Positions 54,512-62,488 of a DNA stretch of 62,576 nt are shown here, one piece after another. Source of the DNA: Spirochaetaceae bacterium 4572_59 (GTDB lineage: Bacteria; Spirochaetota; Spirochaetia; DSM-2461). The stretch spans positions 1-62,576 of the forward strand of contig NBMC01000017.1 in the NCBI GenBank assembly GCA_002084805.1, written 5' to 3'. The notes under the pieces were generated by a model that searched no databases, had not been told where the DNA came from, and saw nothing but the letters and a program-made list of their open reading frames with translations. The position numbers were made by a program, and so were the translations under genes. The stretch's first letter is position 1. Each line of letters begins with the position of its first letter.

Positions 54512-54522
54512 GGGGGGGGGGG
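54512..54522 (+). repeat. Homopolymer of eleven G
   Basis: An uninterrupted run of eleven G lies one base after the stop codon of the outer-membrane protein gene (minus strand), in the space shared with the flaA terminator. Confidence 0.9.
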
Positions 54523-54523
54523 A

Positions 54524-55378
54524 TTACTTGTACAGTATGAATCCTGTAGAGAATGTAAATAAATATCCTGGTACATCTTTAAGTTCAAGTGAACCGCTTG
54601 AGACGGGATAGAGACGGTTATCAAGGCCCAGGTAAACTGTGGATCCGTTAATAGAAAAATCAAATCGTAACCCCATTAAAATGTTTTTAATTTCAATAGA
54701 TGTTTCACCCGCCAAGATTAGATCCTGTTTCTCATATCCAAGTTTAGACTGAATTTTCAGAATAGAGTTCTTTTCATAGTAATCTGTATAAAACATATAG
54801 GATGTCCTGCTGGCAGAAGATTCATCATTCCCATTAATTTCTGAATACAGATCATTTTTTTGTGTGAAATAACAGAGGATATGATCTCTTTTGAGATAAA
54901 ACCCTATAGAGTAGAATCCGGAATATGTTGAATAGTCTTCTTTGAGCAGGGAGGACCGGAAAGGGACGAGTTCTCCTCCGATATCAATAAAGCCCCATCC
55001 TGGAGCCTCTGTTCTTAAATTTCCAGAAAATCCTGGTTTTACCAGAGTTTTGGACTGATTGATAAGGCCGAATACCGGTCCGAAAGAGATAGAGTAAAAA
55101 GGGTGGGAGAATTTAATTTCTGACTTAAGCCTGTACTTTAAGAGAGGATCAACGTCAAGTTCCAGTTTATATCCCAGTGCATCATCGATACCGCTGGTAT
55201 CCTTGTAGTAAATGTTGGCTCCCCATTGAAAGAAAGCTGAGTATTCTGTGTTGCTATTTTCATAATCTGTCAGGCCATATGTTCCGAAATAGGATGAAAA
55301 TCCCGTTTCCACTGCGTTAAGACTAAAGAGCATAAAACACAGAATACTTAAAATTATAAAAGTATTCTTATTTTTCAT
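54524..55378 (-). CDS. Outer-membrane beta-barrel protein of unknown function
   Basis: A 284-residue exported protein. Signal peptide FIILSILCFMLFSLNAVE; then amphipathic strands of about 9-11 residues with aromatic girdles (FFQWGANIYYKD, ISFGPVFGLINQ, GFYSIGFYLKRD, VYLGLDNRLYP) and an end TFSTGFILYK with strand character. This fits an outer-membrane barrel of about 12 strands. No family is recognised. The eleven-G run follows its stop. It is divergent from the chemotaxis operon across a 254-base gap. Confidence 0.65.
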   Translation of the reverse strand: MKNKNTFIILSILCFMLFSLNAVETGFSSYFGTYGLTDYENSNTEYSAFFQWGANIYYKDTSGIDDALGYKLELDVDPLLKYRLKSEIKFSHPFYSISFGPVFGLINQSKTLVKPGFSGNLRTEAPGWGFIDIGGELVPFRSSLLKEDYSTYSGFYSIGFYLKRDHILCYFTQKNDLYSEINGNDESSASRTSYMFYTDYYEKNSILKIQSKLGYEKQDLILAGETSIEIKNILMGLRFDFSINGSTVYLGLDNRLYPVSSGSLELKDVPGYLFTFSTGFILYK

Positions 55379-55513
55379 TATTCTCTCCTGATATATAGTT
55401 TAATTCTCGTAATAAACAAAACAAGCAATTAGTAAAATCAAAACAATACGCTGATATTTCCTTTAAATTATTATTTTGTCTATTATCAAGTGTATATTAA
55501 GTGTTGTTTCTTA

Positions 55514-55543
55514 TTTACAACTTAACTTTTTAAATTGTATAAT
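55514..55543 (+). promoter_or_regulatory. Probable promoter of the chemotaxis operon
   Basis: TTTACA (55514-55519) and TATAAT (55538-55543) are separated by 18 bases within the AT-rich 254-base gap before cheA. The rest of the gap shows no gene and only AT-rich DNA. Confidence 0.55.
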
Positions 55544-55632
55544 AATTATTATGCTTTGTATTTTACTTAAATATAAATTATCATAAAACATAGAAAATCT
55601 TATCTGATCTATGAATAAGAGAGTAATCCTGT

Positions 55633-57990
55633 ATGAGTGACTATCTTGATCCGAATAACGAAGAGCTACTGAAAGACTTTTATGCTGAAGCAAATTCTCA
55701 AGTCGAGATGCTTGAGCAGAATATCCTGGCTATTGAAGACAATCCCGATGATCATGATGCTATTGATGAAATATTTCGGGCTGCCCATACTTTAAAGGGT
55801 GGGGCGGCAACTGTTCAGATGTCTGAATTGGCAGAATTTACACATCTCGTAGAAGATCTGCTTGATGAAATCAGAAGTAATAATATCAAGGTGAATGAGC
55901 TGGTGGTTGATACCCTGCTGGCATCAATAGATATTATCAAAGAGATGCTGAAGGTCCGTATGGAAGGTTCAATTTTTGACGGAGATATTTCTGAGCTAAA
56001 ATCGAAACTTGCGGGGATTGTATCCGGGCAATTCACAAGTTCTTCTCGGGCAGCAGTTGACATGTCTGAAGAAAAGAAGCCTGCAAGCACGAAGGCGGTC
56101 ATTTCCAGCCAAGATCCGTCAGCCTTAACTGAATATGATTTACTTGAGTTAAAGGAAGCGGCAGCTGGTAAGACAGTCGTGCAGGTCAGGGTTGTATTTG
56201 ATGAAAATAATCCTATGAATTCTGTTGGTGGAATCCAGGTTTATGCCAAATTGAAGACTCTTGGTCAGGTTTTAAAAACCATCCCTGATTTTGATGAACT
56301 TTATGAAGACAAATACTTTCCTGTGGTTCAGTATTTTATTGTCAGTGAAAAAAGTAGTGAAATAATCGAAGAATCCAGTTTTATCGCTGAAGTCACAAGT
56401 AGTGTTGAAGCACAGAATCTGGATGTGCAAAAGCCCTCAGACACAGTTAAGGAAACAGTCGTTGTAAAAGAAGTTCCTCCGCCAGCTGTTCGGGAAACAA
56501 TAAAAACTGCGGAAAAACCTGTGAGCAGCAAAAGCACCCCCGTTAATGTTGAAAAAGAGATACTAAAAACTCAAACTACTGTAAAAGCTAAACAGAAAGA
56601 TTCTTCAGGATCAATTCTGAGGGTTGATAGTAAGAGGATTGATAACCTTCTGAATCTTGTTAGTGAAGCTGTTATTAACAAGGCTACATTTAATCAGATA
56701 AGCAATCAATTCCTTGATATTCAATCTGAACTTCAGAGTACAGAAAATATTTACAGAGAGAAATTAAAGAGTCTTTTTGATGATCTTCCCCGTTATCTGG
56801 AAGAAATACAGAAAGATAGCTCTGTTAAGGAAGTTAAAAAAGAAATTACCGACAAGTATGAAGATCTTTTTAATATTTTTGATGCATTTGAAAGTAATTT
56901 TAAACAGACCGTAGGTACTTTTAAAAGTACAGCCGCAAATCTTGGTCGAAACACGGGTGATCTGCACGAAGCTATACTGAGAATCAGAATGGTTCCTATC
57001 AATCAGATTTTTTCCAGATTTCCCCGACTGGTAAGAGATTTATCTAAATCTTTGAATAAAAAAATCCGCTTGAATATAGATGGTGAAGATACTGAGCTGG
57101 ATAAATCTGTTATTGAAGAGCTGCTTGATCCTCTGATGCATTGTGTTCGTAACTCACTGGATCATGGTATAGAGAACCCCGATGTGAGGCTTGCAGCCGG
57201 TAAACCTGAAGAGGGTCAGATTTTCCTGAAAGCCAGCAATGAAGGGAATATGATTGTTATTGAAATCGCAGATGACGGGGCCGGAATTGATATGGTTTCT
57301 GTTAAAAAGAAAGCGATAGACAGGGGAATCATACATCCTACTAAAAACCTTTCCGATGTCGAGGCATACAATCTGATATTCGAACCTGGATTTTCAACTG
57401 CTAAAGAGGTTACCAACATTTCCGGAAGGGGAGTTGGTCTGGATGTGGTGAGAAAGGAAATCGAAAAACTGAATGGTACTGTAACAGTACACTCCTCTCC
57501 AGGAAAGGGATCACGGTTTACCATAAAACTGCCCCTTACTCTTGCTATTATTCAGGGATTGCTGGTGCGTGTGGGAACAGAAGTTTATGCAATACCCATT
57601 ACCAGTGTAATAGAGAGTCACAGGATCAAACCTGAGGATATAAAGATTATTGATAACCATGAGGTTTTTAATGTCCGTGAAGATGTTATTTCACTTGTCC
57701 GTCTGAATCGTCTTTTCAGGCTGGAAACCGAAGAACGCGGTGACTATAATTTTATTGTCATTGTCGGAAGCGGTGACAAGAAGATGGGTGTTATGGTGGA
57801 CTCTCTTATCGGAGAAGAGGATGTCGTTATTAAACCTCTAAAGGATCGCTATACTAATTCTCCCGGTATTGCAGGAGCAACCATTCTGGGTGATGGAACG
57901 GTATCACTGATAATTGATGTAAGCCAGTTACTGGATTTGTGTATTCAGAAAGAACAGGCTTCCAGACTCAGACGATCACAAAATTATTAA
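55633..57990 (+). CDS. cheA: Chemotaxis histidine kinase CheA
   Basis: The 785-residue central kinase of chemotaxis. P1 with FRAAHTLKGGA (phosphorylated histidine 52), a middle P2-like domain with VQVRVVFDENNPMNSVGGIQ, a proline-rich linker, an unusually long dimerisation domain P3 (about 335-465, with LRVDSKRIDNLLNLVSEAV and a second helical segment before LRIRMVPINQIFSRF), P4 kinase domain with MHCVRNSLDHGIE, DDGAGID and GRGVGLDVV, and P5 CheW-like domain ending near residue 770. The long P3 is described in spirochaete F2 chemotaxis systems (Treponema denticola work). It is followed 11 bases later by the CheW-CheR-like gene. Confidence 0.95.
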   Translation: MSDYLDPNNEELLKDFYAEANSQVEMLEQNILAIEDNPDDHDAIDEIFRAAHTLKGGAATVQMSELAEFTHLVEDLLDEIRSNNIKVNELVVDTLLASIDIIKEMLKVRMEGSIFDGDISELKSKLAGIVSGQFTSSSRAAVDMSEEKKPASTKAVISSQDPSALTEYDLLELKEAAAGKTVVQVRVVFDENNPMNSVGGIQVYAKLKTLGQVLKTIPDFDELYEDKYFPVVQYFIVSEKSSEIIEESSFIAEVTSSVEAQNLDVQKPSDTVKETVVVKEVPPPAVRETIKTAEKPVSSKSTPVNVEKEILKTQTTVKAKQKDSSGSILRVDSKRIDNLLNLVSEAVINKATFNQISNQFLDIQSELQSTENIYREKLKSLFDDLPRYLEEIQKDSSVKEVKKEITDKYEDLFNIFDAFESNFKQTVGTFKSTAANLGRNTGDLHEAILRIRMVPINQIFSRFPRLVRDLSKSLNKKIRLNIDGEDTELDKSVIEELLDPLMHCVRNSLDHGIENPDVRLAAGKPEEGQIFLKASNEGNMIVIEIADDGAGIDMVSVKKKAIDRGIIHPTKNLSDVEAYNLIFEPGFSTAKEVTNISGRGVGLDVVRKEIEKLNGTVTVHSSPGKGSRFTIKLPLTLAIIQGLLVRVGTEVYAIPITSVIESHRIKPEDIKIIDNHEVFNVREDVISLVRLNRLFRLETEERGDYNFIVIVGSGDKKMGVMVDSLIGEEDVVIKPLKDRYTNSPGIAGATILGDGTVSLIIDVSQLLDLCIQKEQASRLRRSQNY

Positions 57991-58000
57991 GGAACTGCTG

Positions 58001-59323
58001 ATGAATATGAATACGGAAACCGTAGCGAATTCAAAAGAGCTTGATGAAAAAAAAATGAAGAAAATAGATTTCAAAATGGTAACATTTACCTTGGCAGGTA
58101 AGGACTATGGAATCGATATAATGAAAGTTCGCGAAATTCATAAAGCTGAAAAATTCACATTTGTTCCCAACTCTTCACCCTTTGTTCGTGGTGTCTATAA
58201 TATGCGGGGAGATATTATCTCTGTTATTGATCTCAGAGTTTTTTTTAATTTGCCCGTTGAGAAGAATGAGAAAAGATATGAGAATATGATTATTCTTCGT
58301 TTAGAGGATAATACTATCGGTGTTCTGGTGGATACTATTGAAAAAGTTATTGGAATAGATTCTTCCAGAAAACAGCCACCCCATCCTTTATTCGGTGATA
58401 TCAATATTAAATATATAGAAAGCATTGTTGAAAACGATGACAGCCTGTATATCATCCTTGAAGCAGAAAAGATCTTCAGCTCCGAAACGATAACAGAATC
58501 CAGGACTCCAGAAAAGGCTATTCCTGCTGCGTCAGCAGTTGAAGAAATAGTATTTGATGCCAATGCCATCAGAACGGAAGATAATAGTAAAGCTTTGAAT
58601 ATCGGGTTTATAGAAGAGACTCTTCCCACTTATGCCGGGTTTTATCCTACTGCTCTGAATAGAGATTGGGTGATAGACCGTTTTGATTCCTGGGAAAAAC
58701 AAAGGGGAAGCGATAATACGCAGCTTGATAATAAAGAGGATGCTGATGCTTATCTCCGTGGGTTTAATTCTCCTTTTACAGGAGAACTTTGGGGCGATGA
58801 GTATATTTCCGCTTTAACATCGATGCTGCCCGAAAAATCAGGAAATGTCTTTGTCTGGAATCCCGGCTGTTCAAGAGGTTATGAAAGCTATTCCATAGCG
58901 GCAGTGCTGAAAAGTAAAAATCCAGAAATTCTTCTAAAGATTCAGGGAAATGATAATGATCTTATCAATATTTCTTCTGCCCCTGGATTGATGATTGAAA
59001 AAGGTCGTGTTCCTTCGTTTTATGATTCCTTTCTGGTAAGCAGTGAAAAGGGAACCCAGTTTAATGAAGTAATAAAAGATAGTCTTATTTTTGAGTATCA
59101 CGACTTAAACAATGATACATCTCTTCCTCCTCTGGATTTTGTAGTATGTAGAGATACTCTGAGCTATATGAATGAGGCTGTACAGTTAAAAGTCCTTGAA
59201 AAGATTTATGAGTCAATGAAACCAGGAGGTCTTTTGATGCTGGGAATAAATGAGAAACCTAGTAATGGAAGTAACTGGGAACTTATTGAGAATAATGGTC
59301 TCAAATTATATAAAAAAAAGTAA
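58001..59323 (+). CDS. CheW fused to a CheR-like methyltransferase domain
   Basis: A 440-residue fusion. Residues 24-167 are a CheW domain (MVTFTLAGKDYGIDIMKVRE, FVRGVYNMRGDIISVIDLRV). Residues 225-440 resemble the catalytic half of CheR: VWNPGCSRGYESYSIAAVL matches the SAM-binding SxGEEPYS region but with changes, and VVCRDTLSYM replaces the usual CRNVLIYF. The CheR N-terminal helical domain is missing, so it may bind SAM or receptors without methylating them. Spirochaete F2 systems are known to carry a CheW-CheR-like protein at this place. AAGGA lies before the ATG. It couples to cheX, 51 bases on. Confidence 0.85.
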   Translation: MNMNTETVANSKELDEKKMKKIDFKMVTFTLAGKDYGIDIMKVREIHKAEKFTFVPNSSPFVRGVYNMRGDIISVIDLRVFFNLPVEKNEKRYENMIILRLEDNTIGVLVDTIEKVIGIDSSRKQPPHPLFGDINIKYIESIVENDDSLYIILEAEKIFSSETITESRTPEKAIPAASAVEEIVFDANAIRTEDNSKALNIGFIEETLPTYAGFYPTALNRDWVIDRFDSWEKQRGSDNTQLDNKEDADAYLRGFNSPFTGELWGDEYISALTSMLPEKSGNVFVWNPGCSRGYESYSIAAVLKSKNPEILLKIQGNDNDLINISSAPGLMIEKGRVPSFYDSFLVSSEKGTQFNEVIKDSLIFEYHDLNNDTSLPPLDFVVCRDTLSYMNEAVQLKVLEKIYESMKPGGLLMLGINEKPSNGSNWELIENNGLKLYKKK

Positions 59324-59374
59324 AAATGTCAGAACATTATAGTATATAATTAAGGAATATTAGGAGTTAGCTGC

Positions 59375-59845
59375 ATGAGAGTTGAGTATATTAATCCTTT
59401 TGTTGAAGCCGCTTTCAATATATTGAAAGAGGTTTTGCAGACCGAAGTCAATAGAGAAGAGCTGTATCTGAAAAAGTCTACACAGCCAGTTATGGGTGTT
59501 GCTGCTATTGTCGGGTTGGCCGGTGATGTTGAAGGACGTGTTCTCATTGATATGTCTAAGGAAACGGCTATGAAGGTTGCCTCTACCATGAATGGAGAGG
59601 AACTGAACACAATTGATGAACTTGTAAAAGCAACTATTACCGAATTGGCTAATATGATAACGGCACAGGCTGTTACTAAACTGCATGAATTGGGGTTCAA
59701 ATTCGATTTAACTCCCCCCGCCATCATGACCGGTGATAACATGCAGGTTAGTGATTTAAATGTAGAAGCATTAATCGTTCCTTTGGGTCTCCCTCAGGGA
59801 AAGATTGAAATAAATGTTGCGATTAAAGAGAGAGTAGGAGCCTGA
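59375..59845 (+). CDS. cheX: CheX-type CheY-phosphate phosphatase
   Basis: A 156-residue protein. The active-site pattern ExxN is present as ITELANMITAQ (glutamate 90, asparagine 93). The fold is supported by YINPFVEAAFNILKEVLQTE and GLAGDVEGRVLIDMS. CheX removes phosphate from CheY and is essential in spirochaete motility. AGGAG lies eight bases before the ATG, and cheY begins two bases after its stop. Confidence 0.93.
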   Translation: MRVEYINPFVEAAFNILKEVLQTEVNREELYLKKSTQPVMGVAAIVGLAGDVEGRVLIDMSKETAMKVASTMNGEELNTIDELVKATITELANMITAQAVTKLHELGFKFDLTPPAIMTGDNMQVSDLNVEALIVPLGLPQGKIEINVAIKERVGA

Positions 59846-59846
59846 T

Positions 59847-60281
59847 ATGAAAACAACCAGTGACTTTCCTTCAATTAATGAAAGAGTTCCGGAAGGAGTA
59901 ACTAATGATGGTAAACCTATTCGGGTTATGATTGTTGATGACTCAATGTTTGTTACAAAACAGATTAGTCAGATTTTATCTTCCGAAGGTTTTGATATTG
60001 TTGCTACAGCTGCAGACGGAGCTGAAGGTGTTGAAAAATACAAGGAACTGTATCCTGAAGTTGATTTGGTAACTATGGATATTACCATGCCGAGAATGGA
60101 TGGCGTAACTGCACTGGAAAAGATCATTGAATTTGATAAAAATGCAAATGTTGTTATGGTCAGTGCTCTTGGAAAACAGGACCTTGTAAAGAAGTCTCTT
60201 ATGCTTGGTGCTAAGAATTATATTGTTAAACCCCTGGATAGAAAAAAAGTTCTGGAGCGGGTTCTCAGTTCAATAAAATAA
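59847..60281 (+). CDS. cheY: Chemotaxis response regulator CheY
   Basis: A 144-residue single-domain receiver with an N-terminal extension of about 25 residues before RVMIVDDSMFVTKQI. Acidic pair at 31-32, phosphorylated aspartate 78 in LVTMDITMPRMDG, serine 106 and lysine 128 in YIVKPLD are intact. It follows cheX directly and closes the operon. GGAG precedes the ATG. No terminator follows before tRNA-Val. Confidence 0.95.
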   Translation: MKTTSDFPSINERVPEGVTNDGKPIRVMIVDDSMFVTKQISQILSSEGFDIVATAADGAEGVEKYKELYPEVDLVTMDITMPRMDGVTALEKIIEFDKNANVVMVSALGKQDLVKKSLMLGAKNYIVKPLDRKKVLERVLSSIK

Positions 60282-60295
60282 TTCTGCCCAGCTTG

Positions 60296-60323
60296 TTGAC
60301 AAAGTTTGGAATACCGGTAAAAT
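60296..60323 (+). promoter_or_regulatory. Promoter of tRNA-Val (GAC)
   Basis: TTGACA (60296-60301) and TAAAAT (60318-60323) are separated by 16 bases, 12 bases before the tRNA. Confidence 0.6.
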
Positions 60324-60335
60324 GGTGATTCCTAA

Positions 60336-60409
60336 GGGGGGCTAGCTCAGCTGGTTAGAGTACATGCTCGACATGCATGGTGTCGCCGGTTCGAATCCGG
60401 CGCTCCCCA
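60336..60409 (+). tRNA. tRNA-Val (anticodon GAC) with C at position 33
   Basis: A 74-base cloverleaf: acceptor GGGGGGC/GCTCCCC with one G-U pair, D arm GCTC/GAGT, anticodon stem CATGC/GCATG, T arm GCCGG/CCGGC with TTCGAAT, discriminator A, no encoded CCA. The anticodon loop is TCGACAT, so the anticodon is GAC (valine), but position 33, nearly always U, is C (base 60369). An integrase gene starts 113 bases after it, so its 3' end is a likely attachment site. Confidence 0.85.
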
Positions 60410-60439
60410 ATAATAAAGCTTTATATCATAAAGAGATAA

Positions 60440-60470
60440 AGACCTTGTCTGTAAGACAGGGTCTTTTTTT
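60440..60470 (+). terminator. Rho-independent terminator after tRNA-Val (GAC)
   Basis: AGACCTTGTCT and AGACAGGGTCT pair with one G-U around a GTA loop, followed by seven T. Confidence 0.88.
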
Positions 60471-60521
60471 ATGCCCTGTTTCAACATCTATTCAACATTT
60501 ATTTTGTGAGAGGGGTTTGAA

Positions 60522-61721
60522 GTGGGTAAGGTTGCCGAGGATTTTCTATTAAAACAGGATGTTAAGTCTCCCTATTGGTACTATCGCCTGAGTGGTTGGA
60601 AGAGTTTTAAATCCACAGGTCAGAAAACAAAAGCTGCGGCTAAGAAGGTTGCTCTTGATGCCTGGAAGAAACAGCAGGATACGGGGATTCAAAATGCTAA
60701 TATAAGCTTTGGCAAGTTTTCCAAAGATTTTTATGATTGGAACTCTCCCTGGTGTACCAGGCAATATTCAAAGGGTCGCCTACAGAAGTCTACTGCAGAG
60801 TGGAGGGCCGGGATTCTGAAAACTCATATTCAACCTAAGTTTAAGAGTTTCCTATTAACTGATATTACAGCAGGTAAGATTGATTCCTTTCTTATGTCTC
60901 TGAAATGCTCCGATGGTACGAAGGATCATATCATGACAACTCTCCGGATAATTTACCGTGAGGCCATGAGAGAGCGCTATATTGATAAAAATCCTATGGA
61001 TTATATAGAACGTATCAATATTAAAAGGATTCCCAATCAGCCGCCTTCCATGGAAGAACTCCGGAAATTGTTTCCTGTTGATAAAGCCAAGTTTAAAGAG
61101 ATATGGCCTCTTCGTCATTATGGTGTTATGTGCGCCGTTATGGCTTCATCAGGGCTTCGTATGCAGGAAGTAAGGGCAATGACCCCTAAAAGTATAGTGA
61201 AGGCAAAACAGGGCATTATAGTCGTCCAGGCGGTGAATACATCAGGAGAGATCAGTCTTCCGAAGAAAGATGAGATCAGAGTGGTGATTCCCCCGGTGGA
61301 AACGATAGAGCTTTTAACCTGGTGGATGAACTTTATGAATATCACGGATCCGGATCAGCTTCTCTTTCCCGGACGGGAAGGGGGACCCATAGATCGGAAG
61401 GCTCCCTATAAGTATTACCGGCAGGCACTGGATAATGCAAAGATTGTTTCAGGAGGGCGGAAGCTGACTGTTCACGGCCTCCGGCACGCCTATAATACCC
61501 GAATGAGGCAGATCCTAACGGAAGCGGCTATTGAGGGATTCTGGGATGAAACACAGATGTGTTTTGCCAATAAGCTGAAATCGGCGGATCAGATTCTCCG
61601 GGAGTATACGGGGCATCGATCCGAGGCTATGACGGATCTTTATGACCATCCGGATCTTTTGAAGAAGTTAGATGCCTTTCAGGCTTTTAAGCCTTATGCG
61701 GAGTTGTTTTGGGTAGCGTAG
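60522..61721 (+). CDS. Tyrosine recombinase (phage-type integrase)
   Basis: A 399-residue site-specific recombinase. The N-terminal part (residues 1-60) looks like an arm-binding domain, and 60-170 is the core-binding helical domain. The catalytic domain has ASSGLRMQEVRAM (first arginine), HGLRHAYNTRM (HxxR), TGHRSEAMTDLYDHPD (histidine and tyrosine nucleophile). All catalytic residues appear present, so it may be active. GTG start at 60522 with GAGGGG six to seven bases upstream. It lies directly after tRNA-Val, the classic place for an integrase of an element inserted into a tRNA gene. Confidence 0.92.
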   Translation: MGKVAEDFLLKQDVKSPYWYYRLSGWKSFKSTGQKTKAAAKKVALDAWKKQQDTGIQNANISFGKFSKDFYDWNSPWCTRQYSKGRLQKSTAEWRAGILKTHIQPKFKSFLLTDITAGKIDSFLMSLKCSDGTKDHIMTTLRIIYREAMRERYIDKNPMDYIERINIKRIPNQPPSMEELRKLFPVDKAKFKEIWPLRHYGVMCAVMASSGLRMQEVRAMTPKSIVKAKQGIIVVQAVNTSGEISLPKKDEIRVVIPPVETIELLTWWMNFMNITDPDQLLFPGREGGPIDRKAPYKYYRQALDNAKIVSGGRKLTVHGLRHAYNTRMRQILTEAAIEGFWDETQMCFANKLKSADQILREYTGHRSEAMTDLYDHPDLLKKLDAFQAFKPYAELFWVA

Positions 61722-61754
61722 ATTATTATTCAGAGATTCCCCTATGCGGATGTA

Positions 61755-61772
61755 TATACTTATTAGTATAAT
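61755..61772 (+). promoter_or_regulatory. Operator-like palindrome over a -10 box
   Basis: TATACT, TATT, AGTATA (61755-61770) is a perfect inverted repeat; TATAAT (61767-61772) overlaps it. It lies 50-70 bases before the ImmA-type gene and could be bound by a repressor outside the window. Confidence 0.45.
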
Positions 61773-61824
61773 AAAATTAAGCTTAAGCGGTACTTATCTT
61801 TTAAGGATAGGGGTGCGGAGACTA

Positions 61825-62289
61825 ATGCGAAATAGAATAAGAGAAGAAGTCACAAATCTTATAATGAAATATAATCTCATGACTAAACCAGTCAATATTC
61901 TAAAAATTGTATCTGATATCGGTTTTACAATTGAAGATGATAGTTCTGTCCATGATGCCTCTATTGACCCTTCCCGGATGGTTATATCAGTTAACCCTGA
62001 TGATCCTCCAGAACGGAAGTTTTATTCTGTTGCTCATGAGTTAGGCCACTGGTTTCTACATGATAGAACTGTTGCCTACGATCGTAATACATCGAATGCA
62101 CATCATAATTGTTCAGATGAAGAAAGAGCGGCTAATCTTTTTGCCGCTGAATTGTTGATGCCCTATATTGAGGTTAAGAATGACATGGTTTACAAACGTT
62201 ATAACCCAAAAGATATTGCAAGGAAATATGGAGTTTCAGTTAATGCTGCTACAATCAGATATAATAATATTTTTAAAACAATATTCTAA
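61825..62289 (+). CDS. ImmA/IrrE-type metallopeptidase
   Basis: A 154-residue zinc peptidase of the DUF955 family, in which ImmA cleaves the ImmR repressor of an integrative element. The motif AHELGHWFLHD (HExxH, about 71-81) and the downstream helix DEERAANLFAAELLMP (third ligand glutamate) are complete. The N-terminal helix NILKIVSDIGFTIE is typical. I start at ATG 61825 (GGAG four bases before); a longer frame from 61744 would begin upstream of the promoter-like palindrome. Presence beside an integrase supports a mobile element; the repressor gene is not in view. Confidence 0.88.
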   Translation: MRNRIREEVTNLIMKYNLMTKPVNILKIVSDIGFTIEDDSSVHDASIDPSRMVISVNPDDPPERKFYSVAHELGHWFLHDRTVAYDRNTSNAHHNCSDEERAANLFAAELLMPYIEVKNDMVYKRYNPKDIARKYGVSVNAATIRYNNIFKTIF

Positions 62290-62299
62290 GAAATAATAT

Positions 62300-62488
62300 A
62301 TGAGTAAGAGTGAACAAGATATCTCTAATTTAATAGATAAAGTCGCATCAAAAGAAATCTTAAAAATTGATAATAGATTTTCTTGGTTTCGATTCCGAAT
62401 GAAATTATTTAAATATGTTATTATCCCTTTACCTGTATTCATAGGTGATGCAGCTCTAACCTATTTACCATTACCTGAATTCGTATAA
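62300..62488 (+). CDS. Small protein with a hydrophobic C-terminal half
   Basis: A 62-residue frame beginning 11 bases after the peptidase stop. The first 25 residues are charged and helical; the second half (YVIIPLPVFIGDAALTYLPL) is hydrophobic and could be a membrane segment. No strong ribosome binding site is visible. It may be a small accessory membrane protein of the element, or not a gene. The last 88 bases of the window after it show nothing recognisable. Confidence 0.35.
   Translation: MSKSEQDISNLIDKVASKEILKIDNRFSWFRFRMKLFKYVIIPLPVFIGDAALTYLPLPEFV

Noticed and set aside
60855-61118. Minus-strand frame inside the integrase
   Set aside because: Antisense to the core-binding domain, without start signals.
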